From Paenibacillus alba (lineage in GTDB: Bacteria; Bacillota; Bacilli; Paenibacillales; NBRC-103111): a stretch of 64,000 nucleotides of DNA. Location of the stretch: NCBI RefSeq assembly GCF_013204855.1, contig NZ_JABMKZ010000002.1:620001-684000 (forward strand), read 5' to 3'. The notes under the pieces were generated by a model. That model saw only the letters and a list, made by a program, of their open reading frames with translations, ran no database searches and was not told the DNA's origin. The position numbers and the translations under genes were made by a program. Position 1 is the stretch's first letter. Every line of letters begins with the position of its first letter. Below are positions 8,727 through 17,112 of the stretch, piece after piece.

Positions 8727-9842
8727 TTACTTAAGTATCGAGTAAATATCTGTATACGTGTAACCATGCGCCTCGGCGACCGCTTGGTAGGTCACGTACC
8801 CGGACACCACATTGATGCCTTTGGCAATGGCTTTGTTGTCCAAAGCTGCGCGATCGTAACCTTTGCTCGCGATCTGCAAGCCATACGTTGTCGTAACATT
8901 CGTTAGCGCCAATGTCGAAGTGCGAGCTACGGCGCCAGGCATGTTCGCCACCGCGTAATGGATGACCCCATGCTTCACATAGGTTGGCTCATCATGCGTG
9001 GTAATGCGGTCAATCGTCTCAATGGAGCCGCCTTGATCAATCGCCACGTCAACGATGACGCTGCCTGGGCTCATCTTTTTCACCATATCTTCCGTCACAA
9101 GACGCGGAGCGCGAGCTCCCGGAATCAAAACAGCGCCAACCACCAAATCCGCATGCCGCACAACCTCAGCGATGTTATAGGGATTGGACATGATCGTTTT
9201 CACACGACCTTGGAATTGATCATCCAGTTGACGAAGCCGATCTGCGTTCAAATCCACGATCGAAACGTCAGCACCGAGTCCTATTGCCATTTTGGCTGCA
9301 TTGGCGCCAACAATTCCGCCGCCGATTATGGCGACTTTCCCTGGCTCAACACCAGGCACGCCGCTTAGGAGAATGCCTTTGCCGCCATGCGCTTTCTCTA
9401 GAAAGTGTGCGCCGATTTGCACGGACATGCGGCCTGCTACTTCACTCATCGGTGTTAATAAGGGAAGACTGCCATTGTCGAGTTGAATGGTTTCGTAAGC
9501 AATAGCGGTTACTTTATTTTCAGCCAAGGCATGCGTTAATTCTGCCTCTGGCGCTAAGTGTAAATACGTGTAGAGAATTAATCCTTCATGGAAAAAGCCA
9601 TATTCCTCAGGAAGAGGTTCTTTCACTTTAACGACCATTTCTGCTGCCCATACTTCGGCTGCTGTAGCTACAATCGTTGCTCCTGCTTCAGCATAAGCTT
9701 CATCTGTAAAACCGATGCTGAGACCTGCCAAGGTTTCTACGAGAACCTCATGCCCTGCTTTTTTGTAAGAATGTACGGAACTAGGTGTCATGCCCACACG
9801 AAACTCATTATTTTTAATTTCTTTGGGGACTCCGATGATCAT
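8727..9842 (-). CDS. ald: Alanine dehydrogenase
   Basis: A 371-residue NAD-dependent L-alanine dehydrogenase (alanine + NAD to pyruvate + ammonium), cytosolic. The signature N-terminus [20 protein letters not shown], the active-site stretch [11 protein letters not shown], the catalytic-His region TYLHLAPE and the Rossmann motif [13 protein letters not shown] are all present. ATG 9842 with AAAGG upstream gives the usual family length. An upstream in-frame extension lacks a good ribosome binding site. It is transcribed in the same direction as the PucR-type regulator just upstream, an arrangement recalling adeR-ald in Bacillus subtilis, where AdeR activates ald. Confidence 0.96.
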   Translation of the reverse strand: MIIGVPKEIKNNEFRVGMTPSSVHSYKKAGHEVLVETLAGLSIGFTDEAYAEAGATIVATAAEVWAAEMVVKVKEPLPEEYGFFHEGLILYTYLHLAPEAELTHALAENKVTAIAYETIQLDNGSLPLLTPMSEVAGRMSVQIGAHFLEKAHGGKGILLSGVPGVEPGKVAIIGGGIVGANAAKMAIGLGADVSIVDLNADRLRQLDDQFQGRVKTIMSNPYNIAEVVRHADLVVGAVLIPGARAPRLVTEDMVKKMSPGSVIVDVAIDQGGSIETIDRITTHDEPTYVKHGVIHYAVANMPGAVARTSTLALTNVTTTYGLQIASKGYDRAALDNKAIAKGINVVSGYVTYQAVAEAHGYTYTDIYSILK

Positions 9843-9863
9843 AGGGCATCTACCTTTCTTCAT

Positions 9864-9883
9864 GATCCCCTTACTTGGGGATC
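9864..9883. promoter_or_regulatory. Perfect palindrome in the ald leader
   Basis: GATCCCC-TTACTT-GGGGATC lies 22-41 nt upstream of the ald start codon. It may be an operator for the neighbouring PucR-type regulator or an mRNA hairpin. No U-tract follows. Confidence 0.4.
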
Positions 9884-9967
9884 TGTCTCTACTTGTCGTT
9901 TCCAAGTATAAAACGGATCCCCCTTCGTTCCATTAGACAAATTGTCAAAAATCTAAGCGATTTCTTT

Positions 9968-11617
9968 TCACAATTTCCGTACCGGATTGGTTAACTGATA
10001 GGCGCGAATTGCTACCTGCAAGGCTAAGCGTTTCTCGGGAAGCATGTAGTCGGCGCCCAGCAATTCTTCTATTTTTTCCAAACGATAATAGAGCGATTGC
10101 CTCACGATAAAAAGCTGCTGAGCTGCTATTTGCTTCGACCCGTCATTGTCCAAATACACCTTCAGGGTGCGCAGCAGCTCACTTCCTTTGGTCTGATCAT
10201 GGTCGATGATCGGCCCCAAATAGGTACGTACAAAAGCTTGCAAAATCTGCTTGTCGGCAATATGCAGCAGCAATTGAAACACGCCAAGCTCATCGAAAAA
10301 CATCACATTTCCCTGCAGCGTTGGCGCCAGTGAAATGGCTTGAAGGGCTTCCTGATAGCTAATATGAGCTTGCATAAAGCTGAGATTACGCTGACCGATT
10401 CCGATGGTTAGCTTCATTTGTTCCTCAGCCTTCATAGCCAGCAGCGACTGAAATATTTGCTGCAGCCTCTCTTTGGAAGGCCGTTTGGGTGCTTTATCGA
10501 AAGCTACAACGACGAGCTTGTTATTTTTCAAAGTAATCAAGGGATGGAACGAATGTTGTTCAAAAACAGAGCGAACCGAAAGCGATAGATGAATGCCTAT
10601 TGACTCCGTACCCTCGTCCTGCAAGCTATGATTCTCTTGTTCCTGTTCAAATTCAATAAGAATAACATGATAAGGCAGCTCATTCAGCTGCTTAAATTCG
10701 TTGCCAATCAAGACTTTGATCTGCTCTTCGTCTCGAATTCGGAGATGCAGCAGGTCGTCCACCCACAAAGTTTGTGAATATAATTTGCGCTCTTCCATAT
10801 AGCGCTTGCGCAGCAAATCCTGAGCGATAGACAACGAGGCGGAGTCCATAATCAAGTACTCATATTCCTGCGGCTTTCGGCTAAGGATTAGGATGAGATG
10901 CGCCCATGTTTTCCCCATCGCCCCAACTGGCTGCACGATAACGGTTTGCCCGTCTATTTCCTCTACCGAAGGAACGGCTGCCTGGCCATGATCGGAGGTT
11001 TCAACCAGTTTGCCTGCTAGACAACTCAGCCAATGCCCCGATTCCCGGCTAGATACCGGAGGAATAAACTTCGGCTGCCCGTCCTGCGGCACATAGATCA
11101 CTTGAGCTTTGGTACTGCTTTGAAGCAAGCCAAGCACGTGAGTAACTCCTTGTGAAGTAAGGGTCATACGGTGAAATTCACGTGATATTTTTTCCAAATC
11201 CTGCAAAGCTTTATGGTGCTGGTTAATCATATGCGCATGGATATCCTGCGTAATGTCGATGAATCGTACACTTTGCGGAAATATAATAAGCGGAAGTTGA
11301 CAGGCTTCTGCTGCGCTCAGCCACTCTTGCGGAATGGTGCTGACATTGTGCCCCATCTCAATACATAGGCAGGAGACCTGATTATGTATCAGCTGATCCA
11401 AATAAGTCATGAAAGCTGCGGTATCATTTTTGAAAGCAGCACCTGTCGTCAGAATCAGCTCGCCGCCTTGCAGCAATTGTTCGAAATGGATCACCTCGAT
11501 AATATGGACCCAGCGAACAAGCCGCTGCAACCCCTCTTTGCCCGCTGCGAGATACGCATGCTGGAAAGTAGGACGAGCCAGTACTTCCTGTACCGTTAAT
11601 TGATAGTCTTGATTCAA
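9968..11617 (-). CDS. PucR-family transcriptional regulator, AdeR-like
   Basis: About 549 residues with PucR architecture: an N-terminal purine-catabolism-type sensor domain (YQLTVQEVLARP, VIHFEQLLQGGELILTTG), a GGDEF-like middle region, and a C-terminal PucR helix-turn-helix (LKVYLDNDGSKQIAAQQLFI, RQSLYYRLEKIEELLG). I chose TTG 11617 because GGAGTG lies 5 nt upstream and the protein then starts like relatives. An alternative TTG at 11662 lacks a ribosome binding site. Position directly before ald suggests it activates ald in response to alanine, as AdeR does in B. subtilis (family knowledge, not shown here). Confidence 0.88.
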   Translation of the reverse strand: MNQDYQLTVQEVLARPTFQHAYLAAGKEGLQRLVRWVHIIEVIHFEQLLQGGELILTTGAAFKNDTAAFMTYLDQLIHNQVSCLCIEMGHNVSTIPQEWLSAAEACQLPLIIFPQSVRFIDITQDIHAHMINQHHKALQDLEKISREFHRMTLTSQGVTHVLGLLQSSTKAQVIYVPQDGQPKFIPPVSSRESGHWLSCLAGKLVETSDHGQAAVPSVEEIDGQTVIVQPVGAMGKTWAHLILILSRKPQEYEYLIMDSASLSIAQDLLRKRYMEERKLYSQTLWVDDLLHLRIRDEEQIKVLIGNEFKQLNELPYHVILIEFEQEQENHSLQDEGTESIGIHLSLSVRSVFEQHSFHPLITLKNNKLVVVAFDKAPKRPSKERLQQIFQSLLAMKAEEQMKLTIGIGQRNLSFMQAHISYQEALQAISLAPTLQGNVMFFDELGVFQLLLHIADKQILQAFVRTYLGPIIDHDQTKGSELLRTLKVYLDNDGSKQIAAQQLFIVRQSLYYRLEKIEELLGADYMLPEKRLALQVAIRAYQLTNPVRKL

Positions 11618-11733
11618 AAGAGTCACTCCGCTTTCTACCCGCTCATCTAAAGTTATCCACAATCGCCCACAAAGATTATATGTGGATGAATTTGTTCACC
11701 ATAGGGCTGCAATCCCCCCTTCCAGTTTACATG

Positions 11734-11767
11734 AAAAAAGCGCCTGTTTCACTAGGAAACAGAACGC
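11734..11767 (-). terminator. Terminator of the lacI-GH88-DUF2264 operon
   Basis: GCG..CTGTTTC-CTAGT-GAAACAG.CGC forms a stem on the minus strand followed by six T, 18 nt past the DUF2264 stop. Confidence 0.88.
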
Positions 11768-11784
11768 ATGGATGTAAGCAGCCG

Positions 11785-12936
11785 CTATAACGCTTTATCA
11801 ATGGCGACGGTGTGGCCTGACCACACCTTCTGGGATGTCCAGGGGGTATCAGCCCCCTGCCAAAATGCATCCTCAGCCGATAAGCCTAAAGGCAGGAAAA
11901 CCGCGGAGCATAAGTATAAACTGCCAGTAGAAATGTAGGTTTCTCCAAGCTCAGGCTGGTGTCCGCATAGACCGATCGTAAGCCAGCCGGCTTCGTCGAA
12001 GGTGCCAGGTGCTTCAATTAATCTGCGGATGACAGCTCCAAGCGCGCCTCGGACTTGGGCTGGCACAACTTCGGGCGGCAGTTCGCCGCGCAGTGCCGTC
12101 TGGGCAAGCGATTGAAACGCCCCGAATCGGTAGGCAAGGGAACGGCCAATCACCGGAAACGTTCCCTCGGGGGAAATCGATCGTTCTTGTACAGCTGCAA
12201 AGCGTTGGGCTCTTGTAATGACAGGCTTGCGCATGCTTGCCCAATCCTCGTAATGGTCACTCACCTGATCAAGAATTTCAACCAGCATAGGTTGAATGAC
12301 GAAGCTGTTGTAATAATCTGCGTGGTAGTGCGGACCGTCCCCGTACATCCCATCGCCAAGATACCACTGCTCGTGTTGTTTCAGCGCATAATCTATGCGC
12401 ATCGGGTCCCAATCCTCGCCCATGTACCTCAGCGCCGTTTCGGTCATTGCCGCAAACAACAGCCAATTACTGAAACCCGGCTTGCGCGTTCGTGTCGCCT
12501 TCATCGCTTGGGCCAGATTGCTTTTGACACGGCTGTCCAGCTGATGCCATAACGCATTCGGAGCTCTTAGAATCGCATTAGCCAGAAACGCCGTATCCAC
12601 AATGGGCTGGAACCCTTGACTGAAATTCAGAAAATCCGGCGATTCCGGATCCGTTCCTGCATCAAGCGCTGTCCGCGCAAGCTCGCCATAGTGAAGACGC
12701 AGCTTCTCTTCTTCGGCATCAAGCGCCGGGGTCTCCAACCAAGGAGAGAGACCGACCAAGGTGCGAGCGAAAGCCTCAAGATGCGAATACTGGAGCTGCT
12801 CTTGTTTTTTATTATCAACAGGCATCGTTGCCCGCAGTTTTTTGGCTGCCAAAGCGTTCAACACCGGATCGGCGATCCGCAGCATCGTTTGTAACCAATA
12901 GCTACGTTCTTCGCTGTTCGCAAAGCTTTTATTCAT
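11785..12936 (-). CDS. DUF2264 domain protein
   Basis: A 383-residue cytoplasmic protein matching DUF2264 (PF10022), a mostly helical family often found beside polysaccharide-lyase and unsaturated-uronide genes. Visible family blocks include SHLEAFARTLVGLSPWLE, GDGPHYHADYYNSFVIQPM and the mid-region SNWLLFAAMTETALR. It has no signal peptide. The biochemical activity is not established. An (alpha/alpha)6-type glycan enzyme is suspected from predicted fold and neighbours. Its start overlaps the GH88 stop by 8 bp (AAAGGA before ATG 12936), so it is translated from the same mRNA and probably acts on the same uronide. Confidence 0.9.
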   Translation of the reverse strand: MNKSFANSEERSYWLQTMLRIADPVLNALAAKKLRATMPVDNKKQEQLQYSHLEAFARTLVGLSPWLETPALDAEEEKLRLHYGELARTALDAGTDPESPDFLNFSQGFQPIVDTAFLANAILRAPNALWHQLDSRVKSNLAQAMKATRTRKPGFSNWLLFAAMTETALRYMGEDWDPMRIDYALKQHEQWYLGDGMYGDGPHYHADYYNSFVIQPMLVEILDQVSDHYEDWASMRKPVITRAQRFAAVQERSISPEGTFPVIGRSLAYRFGAFQSLAQTALRGELPPEVVPAQVRGALGAVIRRLIEAPGTFDEAGWLTIGLCGHQPELGETYISTGSLYLCSAVFLPLGLSAEDAFWQGADTPWTSQKVWSGHTVAIDKAL

Positions 12937-14050
12937 ACCAGTATCCTTTGATCCCTTTGTCCAAACGAACCAACGCTTCCAAGTAGTAATAATCGCCCCA
13001 GATCATATAATCATCCGGCGCATTCCCGCCGCGAACACTATAGGAGCCCCGTTCAATGAAGCCCTGCGCATCAGGCTTGCCAATTGTCGCATACGATTTG
13101 ACTAACCCTGTCATGGAGCGTTGAATCGCATTTTGCAAATACGCGCGATCCGGATCGTCTGCCGCTAGATGCTCAAGAATTTCCAAAGCCCCTGCTGAAG
13201 CAATGGCCGACGCCGAGCTATCGCGTTTCGTCTCCGCATTCACCGGTGCATTGAAATCCCAATATACCACGTCATCTTCCGGCAAGCGGTCGAAGAAATA
13301 ACGAGCAAGGCGTTTCGCAGTTTCCAGGTAAAGTGGATTTTTGGTGTAGTGATATGAAAGGGCAAAGCCATAAATTCCCCAAGCTTGACCACGAGTCCAA
13401 GTGGAGCCGTCTTGGTAGCCTTGATGTGTACCGCCGCGTAATGGCTCACCCGTTTCTTGATCAAAATAGAACGTATGATACGAGGAATCATCACCGCGAA
13501 CTAAATAACGACGGCTTAAATCAGCATGAATGACGGCCACTTCTTTATATTTTGCATCGCCCGTTTGTTCATAAGCCCAATAAAGCAGCGGCAAGTTCAG
13601 CATACAGTCGATAATAATACGGCCACCGTTTTCCTCGTTGCCTTCAGGGCCCCATGCTTGAATGTACTGGCCTTTTGGTCTCCAGCGCTTCATAAGCACA
13701 TCTGCTGCTTGCAGTGTCAATTGTTTGGCGGATTCGTCCTTCTCAATAATCCACTGCGCTTTGGAAGATAATGAGTATAAGAAGCCAATATCGTGGTGAT
13801 CCAGCGCTACATTCTTTTCAATTCTTTCTTTGAAACTCGCAACCGTTTTCACTGCCGCTTGGCGGAACGCTTCATCGCCGCTGTATTGATAGCCAAGCCA
13901 CAAAATACCGGACCAAAAGCCATCTGTCCAATCATTGTTAGGATTCAGGTGGTACACATCATTCTCACTAACGTGAGGGAACAAATCCCCAAAACGCTCA
14001 ATATTCGTTTTTGTCTTCGCTAATGCATCTTCAATGGCTTGCTTCCACAT
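12929..14050 (-). CDS. GH88 unsaturated glucuronyl/uronyl hydrolase
   Basis: A 373-residue (alpha/alpha)6-barrel enzyme that removes the 4,5-unsaturated uronic acid left by polysaccharide lyases through vinyl-ether hydration. The two catalytic aspartates are visible: Asp87 in LDHHDIGFLY and Asp148 in RIIIDCMLNLPLL. They match Asp88 and Asp149 of the Bacillus sp. GL1 enzyme. Other family blocks are DWTDGFWSGILWLGYQ and DGSTWTRGQAWGIYGFAL. It is intracellular and lies 18 bp downstream of a LacI regulator and just before DUF2264 in one operon. The secreted PL9 lyase at 17113 could supply unsaturated oligogalacturonides (inference). Confidence 0.93.
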   Translation of the reverse strand: MWKQAIEDALAKTKTNIERFGDLFPHVSENDVYHLNPNNDWTDGFWSGILWLGYQYSGDEAFRQAAVKTVASFKERIEKNVALDHHDIGFLYSLSSKAQWIIEKDESAKQLTLQAADVLMKRWRPKGQYIQAWGPEGNEENGGRIIIDCMLNLPLLYWAYEQTGDAKYKEVAVIHADLSRRYLVRGDDSSYHTFYFDQETGEPLRGGTHQGYQDGSTWTRGQAWGIYGFALSYHYTKNPLYLETAKRLARYFFDRLPEDDVVYWDFNAPVNAETKRDSSASAIASAGALEILEHLAADDPDRAYLQNAIQRSMTGLVKSYATIGKPDAQGFIERGSYSVRGGNAPDDYMIWGDYYYLEALVRLDKGIKGYWYE

Positions 14051-14068
14051 GTTAAAATCACTCCGTCT

Positions 14069-15085
14069 CTAAATTTTAGTTGTTTCTCGTTCAATGAACA
14101 CCAACGGAACCTCGATCTCTCGAATTTCATCTGTTTCGGGCTGATTAGTTAGCTTATTAAGCAGTTTATTTATGGCCATTTTGGCTTGATAGCTATAGGG
14201 AATATCCCAGCTTGAAATACCAGGAAAGCTGTTTATCGCGATATAATCGTTATTAATGCCAATGAGTTGAAGCTGTTTTGGGAAATTGAGCTGCAATTTA
14301 TTCGCTGCTGTCAGCAGTTTCAATGCGACATGATCGTCGAAAGCAACAATGCCTACAGGGGCGCTATGACGCTGCAGCAAATCTTGTAAATAAGCTTCCA
14401 TATCCAGTTCTCTGTAGTCCACAATTTCATGAACAAGCTGGCTGCCATATTGCGAAGCTCCCGCCATGAAGCCCATGCGCCGCTGTTCATCAATGACTTT
14501 GGAGCTCTTGCTGCCCACATAACAGAGCACGGTGCACCCGCGATCCACCAGCACTTGACAAGATTGTCTGCATGCCTCGGCGAATCCTAAGTTCACGGAA
14601 CCAATAGAGATGTCCTCCGGCCAATCCCAACCGTTGATGAGAACTAGTGGTGTTCCACTGTTTACAATAGATCGTGTAGATTCAAAGCCCATTGCCAAGC
14701 CATGGCAGATCAATCCATCTACTCTGCGCTGCAGCAGCACTTCCAAATTTCGGCGTTCAATATCGGGATCGAATCCTCCTGATGAAAAAACTGACAAGTG
14801 ATAGCCCGCATTGTGTGCTTCAATTTGCAAATGCTCAGCCAGCTGACCGTAATAACTCGTCAAACCGGGAACAATAAGTCCAATCTCAAATGTTTTGTTA
14901 CGGCTTAATCCCGCCGCCATCGTATTTCGCCGATATCCTAGCTGCTCAGCTGCCAATTCGACTTTGCGAATCGTCTCTTTGGACGATCGAATACCACCTC
15001 GATTCAGCACATTGGAGACGGTGGCAATCGATACACCAGCTGCTTCTGCCACTTCTACAATTGTGACTTGTTTGGGCTTGCTCAT
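14069..15085 (-). CDS. LacI-family transcriptional regulator
   Basis: A 338-residue repressor with an N-terminal LacI helix-turn-helix (VTIVEVAEAAGVSIATVSNV, LNRGG, hinge LGYRRNTMAAGLSR) and a periplasmic-binding-protein-like effector domain (IGLIVPGLTSYYGQ, GIVAFDDHVALKLL, LIGINNDYIAINSFPGISSW). GGAG precedes ATG 15085. It is the first gene of the operon with GH88 and DUF2264. Two palindromic operators (15105-15153) lie just upstream, so it most likely represses its own operon and is relieved by an unsaturated or aldouronic sugar. Confidence 0.94.
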   Translation of the reverse strand: MSKPKQVTIVEVAEAAGVSIATVSNVLNRGGIRSSKETIRKVELAAEQLGYRRNTMAAGLSRNKTFEIGLIVPGLTSYYGQLAEHLQIEAHNAGYHLSVFSSGGFDPDIERRNLEVLLQRRVDGLICHGLAMGFESTRSIVNSGTPLVLINGWDWPEDISIGSVNLGFAEACRQSCQVLVDRGCTVLCYVGSKSSKVIDEQRRMGFMAGASQYGSQLVHEIVDYRELDMEAYLQDLLQRHSAPVGIVAFDDHVALKLLTAANKLQLNFPKQLQLIGINNDYIAINSFPGISSWDIPYSYQAKMAINKLLNKLTNQPETDEIREIEVPLVFIERETTKI

Positions 15086-15104
15086 CCTTGGTTCAACTCC
15101 GTTT

Positions 15105-15120
15105 TGTTAAACGTTTAACA
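15105..15120. promoter_or_regulatory. LacI-type operator O1
   Basis: TGTTAAACGTTTAACA is a perfect 16-bp palindrome with the central CG typical of LacI-family sites. It lies 20-35 nt upstream of the LacI gene start. Confidence 0.8.
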
Positions 15121-15137
15121 TACTCTATTAGCTTAAT

Positions 15138-15153
15138 TTGAAACGTTTAACCT
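15138..15153. promoter_or_regulatory. LacI-type operator O2
   Basis: TTTGAAACGTTTAACC shares the AAACGTTTAAC core of O1. The two centres are 33 bp apart (about three helical turns), suiting cooperative binding or a small loop across the promoter. Confidence 0.65.
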
Positions 15154-15169
15154 GTCAAGCTGAAAATAA

Positions 15170-15216
15170 CAAAAAAAAGACCGAGCAGCTCCATGTACGA
15201 AGTCTCCTCGATCTTT
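15170..15216 (-). terminator. Terminator of orphan binding-protein gene
   Basis: On the minus strand AAAGATCGAG pairs with CTCGGTCTTT and is followed by a run of eight T. It separates the binding-protein gene from the lacI operon. Confidence 0.85.
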
Positions 15217-15233
15217 CTATTCCATCGACTTAT

Positions 15234-16580
15234 TTATTTCTTATTTTTTTCTAAAATGGCATTCGCATCCTTGCGGAATTTGGCTGCCGCTTCTTCCACG
15301 CTTGTTTTTTTGTACAGAATTTGCTCGCTGGCCGATTTCAGCAATTTCTCCACTTCGATGGAGCCAACCGGATTCGGAGGATCCATTTGGCTGCTGTTTT
15401 GCTCAGCCCATGCGACGTAATCAAAGATTTTCACTTCGTTTGGCGACAACAACGGCTTCAGGGCATCTTTTACTTTGGAGGAAACCGGTACACCGCGGTC
15501 GCCTTTAATCAATTTATTCGCTTCAATATCGTTCACGAAGAAGTTGATAAATTTCGCTGCTTCTTCTTTCTGCTTCGAGCTGTTTGCGATGGAGAAATAC
15601 ATGCTTGGTTTCAAAAAGAGACCTTTATTTCCATTGCGGCCTGGCAGCGGCGCCAGTTCAAGCGGACGGTCTTTGACCAAGTTAGCGACAGCCAAGAATT
15701 GGTTGGACCAGCCATTGCCTGTAATCGCATTGCCCAGTAAGATTTCATCTTCTTCCGCTACACCTTTCTTTTGCGACTCTTTGTCGAGGGAAAGGATGCT
15801 TCCTGAATCGTACCATTTTTGGTAGCGCTTGAAGTAATCGATGAATGGCTTATCATCATTGAAACCAAGAGCGCTTCCGTCTGCATTGTACATTTTTTGA
15901 TCGATGGTACGCAGGTAGTACGGGAAGAAGACTTCATGATGAAGAGCGAAACCGCCGATTTGCTTGCCTTTTGCTTTCGCTTTCGCCGCAATCGCATCAT
16001 AATCGTCCCATGTCCAATCTTTCCCTGGAACGTCGATGCCGAGACTTTTGAACGTATTCACATCAAGTGTTGTAGCCAGTGCGTTGACGCCTAAGTTCAT
16101 TGCAACCAGTTTGCCGCCGACTTCACCGCCGGAAACCGCGTTCGGGCTGATGGAGGATACATCAATCAAGCCATTTTTCGTGTAAGCAGAGAGATCAGCC
16201 AGCTGATTTTTGCCGCCATATTGGGTGAGGTAAGAAATATCCATTTGGATAACGTCTGGCAATTGGTTCGCCGATGCTTGTGGAGCCAGCTTTTTCCAAT
16301 AGTCATCAAATGGCGCGTATTCCGCTTCAATTTTGACATTCGGATGCGCCTTCTCGTACATCTCAATTACTTTCAACGTGTAATCGTGACGCGCTTGACC
16401 TCCCCACCAGGCGACACGAAGCTTAACCGGGTCTGTGCTTGGTGCTGCCGTCGCTGTCGCTGTGGCTGCCTTGGTTGGTTCGCTGCTTGCCGCAGGCGTT
16501 GGAGTTGTCTTGCTTGAAGAGCATGCTACTGCCGTAAACATCATGGATAGTGACAACGCTAAAGTAAATACTTTTTTCAT
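15234..16580 (-). CDS. Orphan extracellular sugar-binding lipoprotein (family 1)
   Basis: A 448-residue binding protein with lipoprotein signal ending TAVAC (Cys20), a Thr/Ala/Pro-rich linker and family-1 sugar-binding features (LRVAWWGGQARHDYTLKVIE, GKDWTWDDYDAIAAKAKA, FVNDIEANKLIKGDRGVPVS). It is monocistronic: it has its own promoter with a cre-like box and its own terminator. No permease genes flank it, so its ABC membrane partners must be elsewhere. Position between the GH88 operon and the pectate lyase suggests uronide or pectin-oligomer binding. GGAGGATTAGAG precedes the ATG. Confidence 0.92.
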   Translation of the reverse strand: MKKVFTLALSLSMMFTAVACSSSKTTPTPAASSEPTKAATATATAAPSTDPVKLRVAWWGGQARHDYTLKVIEMYEKAHPNVKIEAEYAPFDDYWKKLAPQASANQLPDVIQMDISYLTQYGGKNQLADLSAYTKNGLIDVSSISPNAVSGGEVGGKLVAMNLGVNALATTLDVNTFKSLGIDVPGKDWTWDDYDAIAAKAKAKGKQIGGFALHHEVFFPYYLRTIDQKMYNADGSALGFNDDKPFIDYFKRYQKWYDSGSILSLDKESQKKGVAEEDEILLGNAITGNGWSNQFLAVANLVKDRPLELAPLPGRNGNKGLFLKPSMYFSIANSSKQKEEAAKFINFFVNDIEANKLIKGDRGVPVSSKVKDALKPLLSPNEVKIFDYVAWAEQNSSQMDPPNPVGSIEVEKLLKSASEQILYKKTSVEEAAAKFRKDANAILEKNKK

Positions 16581-16614
16581 CTCTAATCCTCCCCTGAGTG
16601 AGCCGATCGATTTT

Positions 16615-16628
16615 GGATAACGCTTACA
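16615..16628 (-). promoter_or_regulatory. cre box of the binding-protein gene
   Basis: TGTAAGCGTTATCC on the minus strand matches the cre consensus TGWAARCGYTWNCW at 13 of 14 positions. It covers the expected transcription start of the gene at 15234, a classic place for CcpA repression. Confidence 0.75.
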
Positions 16629-16633
16629 TGTTT

Positions 16634-16662
16634 ATTATCCAACTTTCCAGCCTAAAGTTTAA
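16634..16662 (-). promoter_or_regulatory. Sigma-A-like promoter of binding-protein gene
   Basis: TTAAAC, a 17-bp spacer, then GATAAT, directly upstream of the cre box. The -35 element is poor, while the -10 differs by one base from consensus. Confidence 0.5.
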
Positions 16663-16793
16663 TCCAGAAAGTAGAGGTGTTTGTTTAAAAAACAGTGATA
16701 AAAAAATACAAAAAAAAATAAAACCAACGACACCTTTCTTACGTATACCTAATTATGTGTACCATTCTTTAGGGTTAGGGAGGTTTCTTGCTT

Positions 16794-16886
16794 ATGACAA
16801 CGACACTTGCTTTTCACCAAACCGCTTCAATCCGTGATATGATCTCCATGTTGGTCTGGTATTTGCGTAAGAAGCGCAAAGCGTAA
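16794..16886 (+). CDS. Possible small protein, 30 residues
   Basis: ATG 16794 follows AGGGAGG by about 10 nt and encodes MTTTLAFHQT, then a hydrophobic middle (DMISMLVWYL), then a basic tail (RKKRKA) before TAA. The pattern of a short amphipathic or membrane segment ending in lysines/arginines resembles small membrane peptides, but I recognise no family. A terminator at 17000 lies downstream. It could also be a chance frame. Confidence 0.35.
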   Translation: MTTTLAFHQTASIRDMISMLVWYLRKKRKA

Positions 16887-16999
16887 CTGGACGCGCACCC
16901 CCTATGAAGTACAAGGTGTGAGAAGACCTAGATCAAGGCTATTTTAAGTCAAAGATGTGATCCACCGTTTTTTTGAGGTAGGTTTTATCTCCAATAACA

Positions 17000-17046
17000 A
17001 AAAGGCTGTATCTTTGTAGAAGCTCTACGAAGGGTACAGCCTTTTT
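17000..17046. terminator. Bidirectional terminator
   Basis: AAAAGGCTGTA pairs with TACAGCCTTTTT, with an inner GTAGA/TCTAC stem. T-runs exist on both strands. It ends the minus-strand pectate lyase gene and any plus-strand transcript from 16794. Confidence 0.85.
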
Positions 17047-17112
17047 ACTGTTCTAAGAAATCAGCAGCTCGTAGATGTATCTATGGCGCGAATTTCCCAA
17101 CTCCTTCTTCAT

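Larger units (their letters stand above)
16581..17112. other. 530-bp gap between binding-protein gene and pectate lyase
   Basis: Contains the binding-protein promoter with cre box, a possible 30-residue gene on the plus strand (16794-16886) and the terminator at 17000-17046. The AT-rich part 16670-16740 shows nothing clear. Confidence 0.6.
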
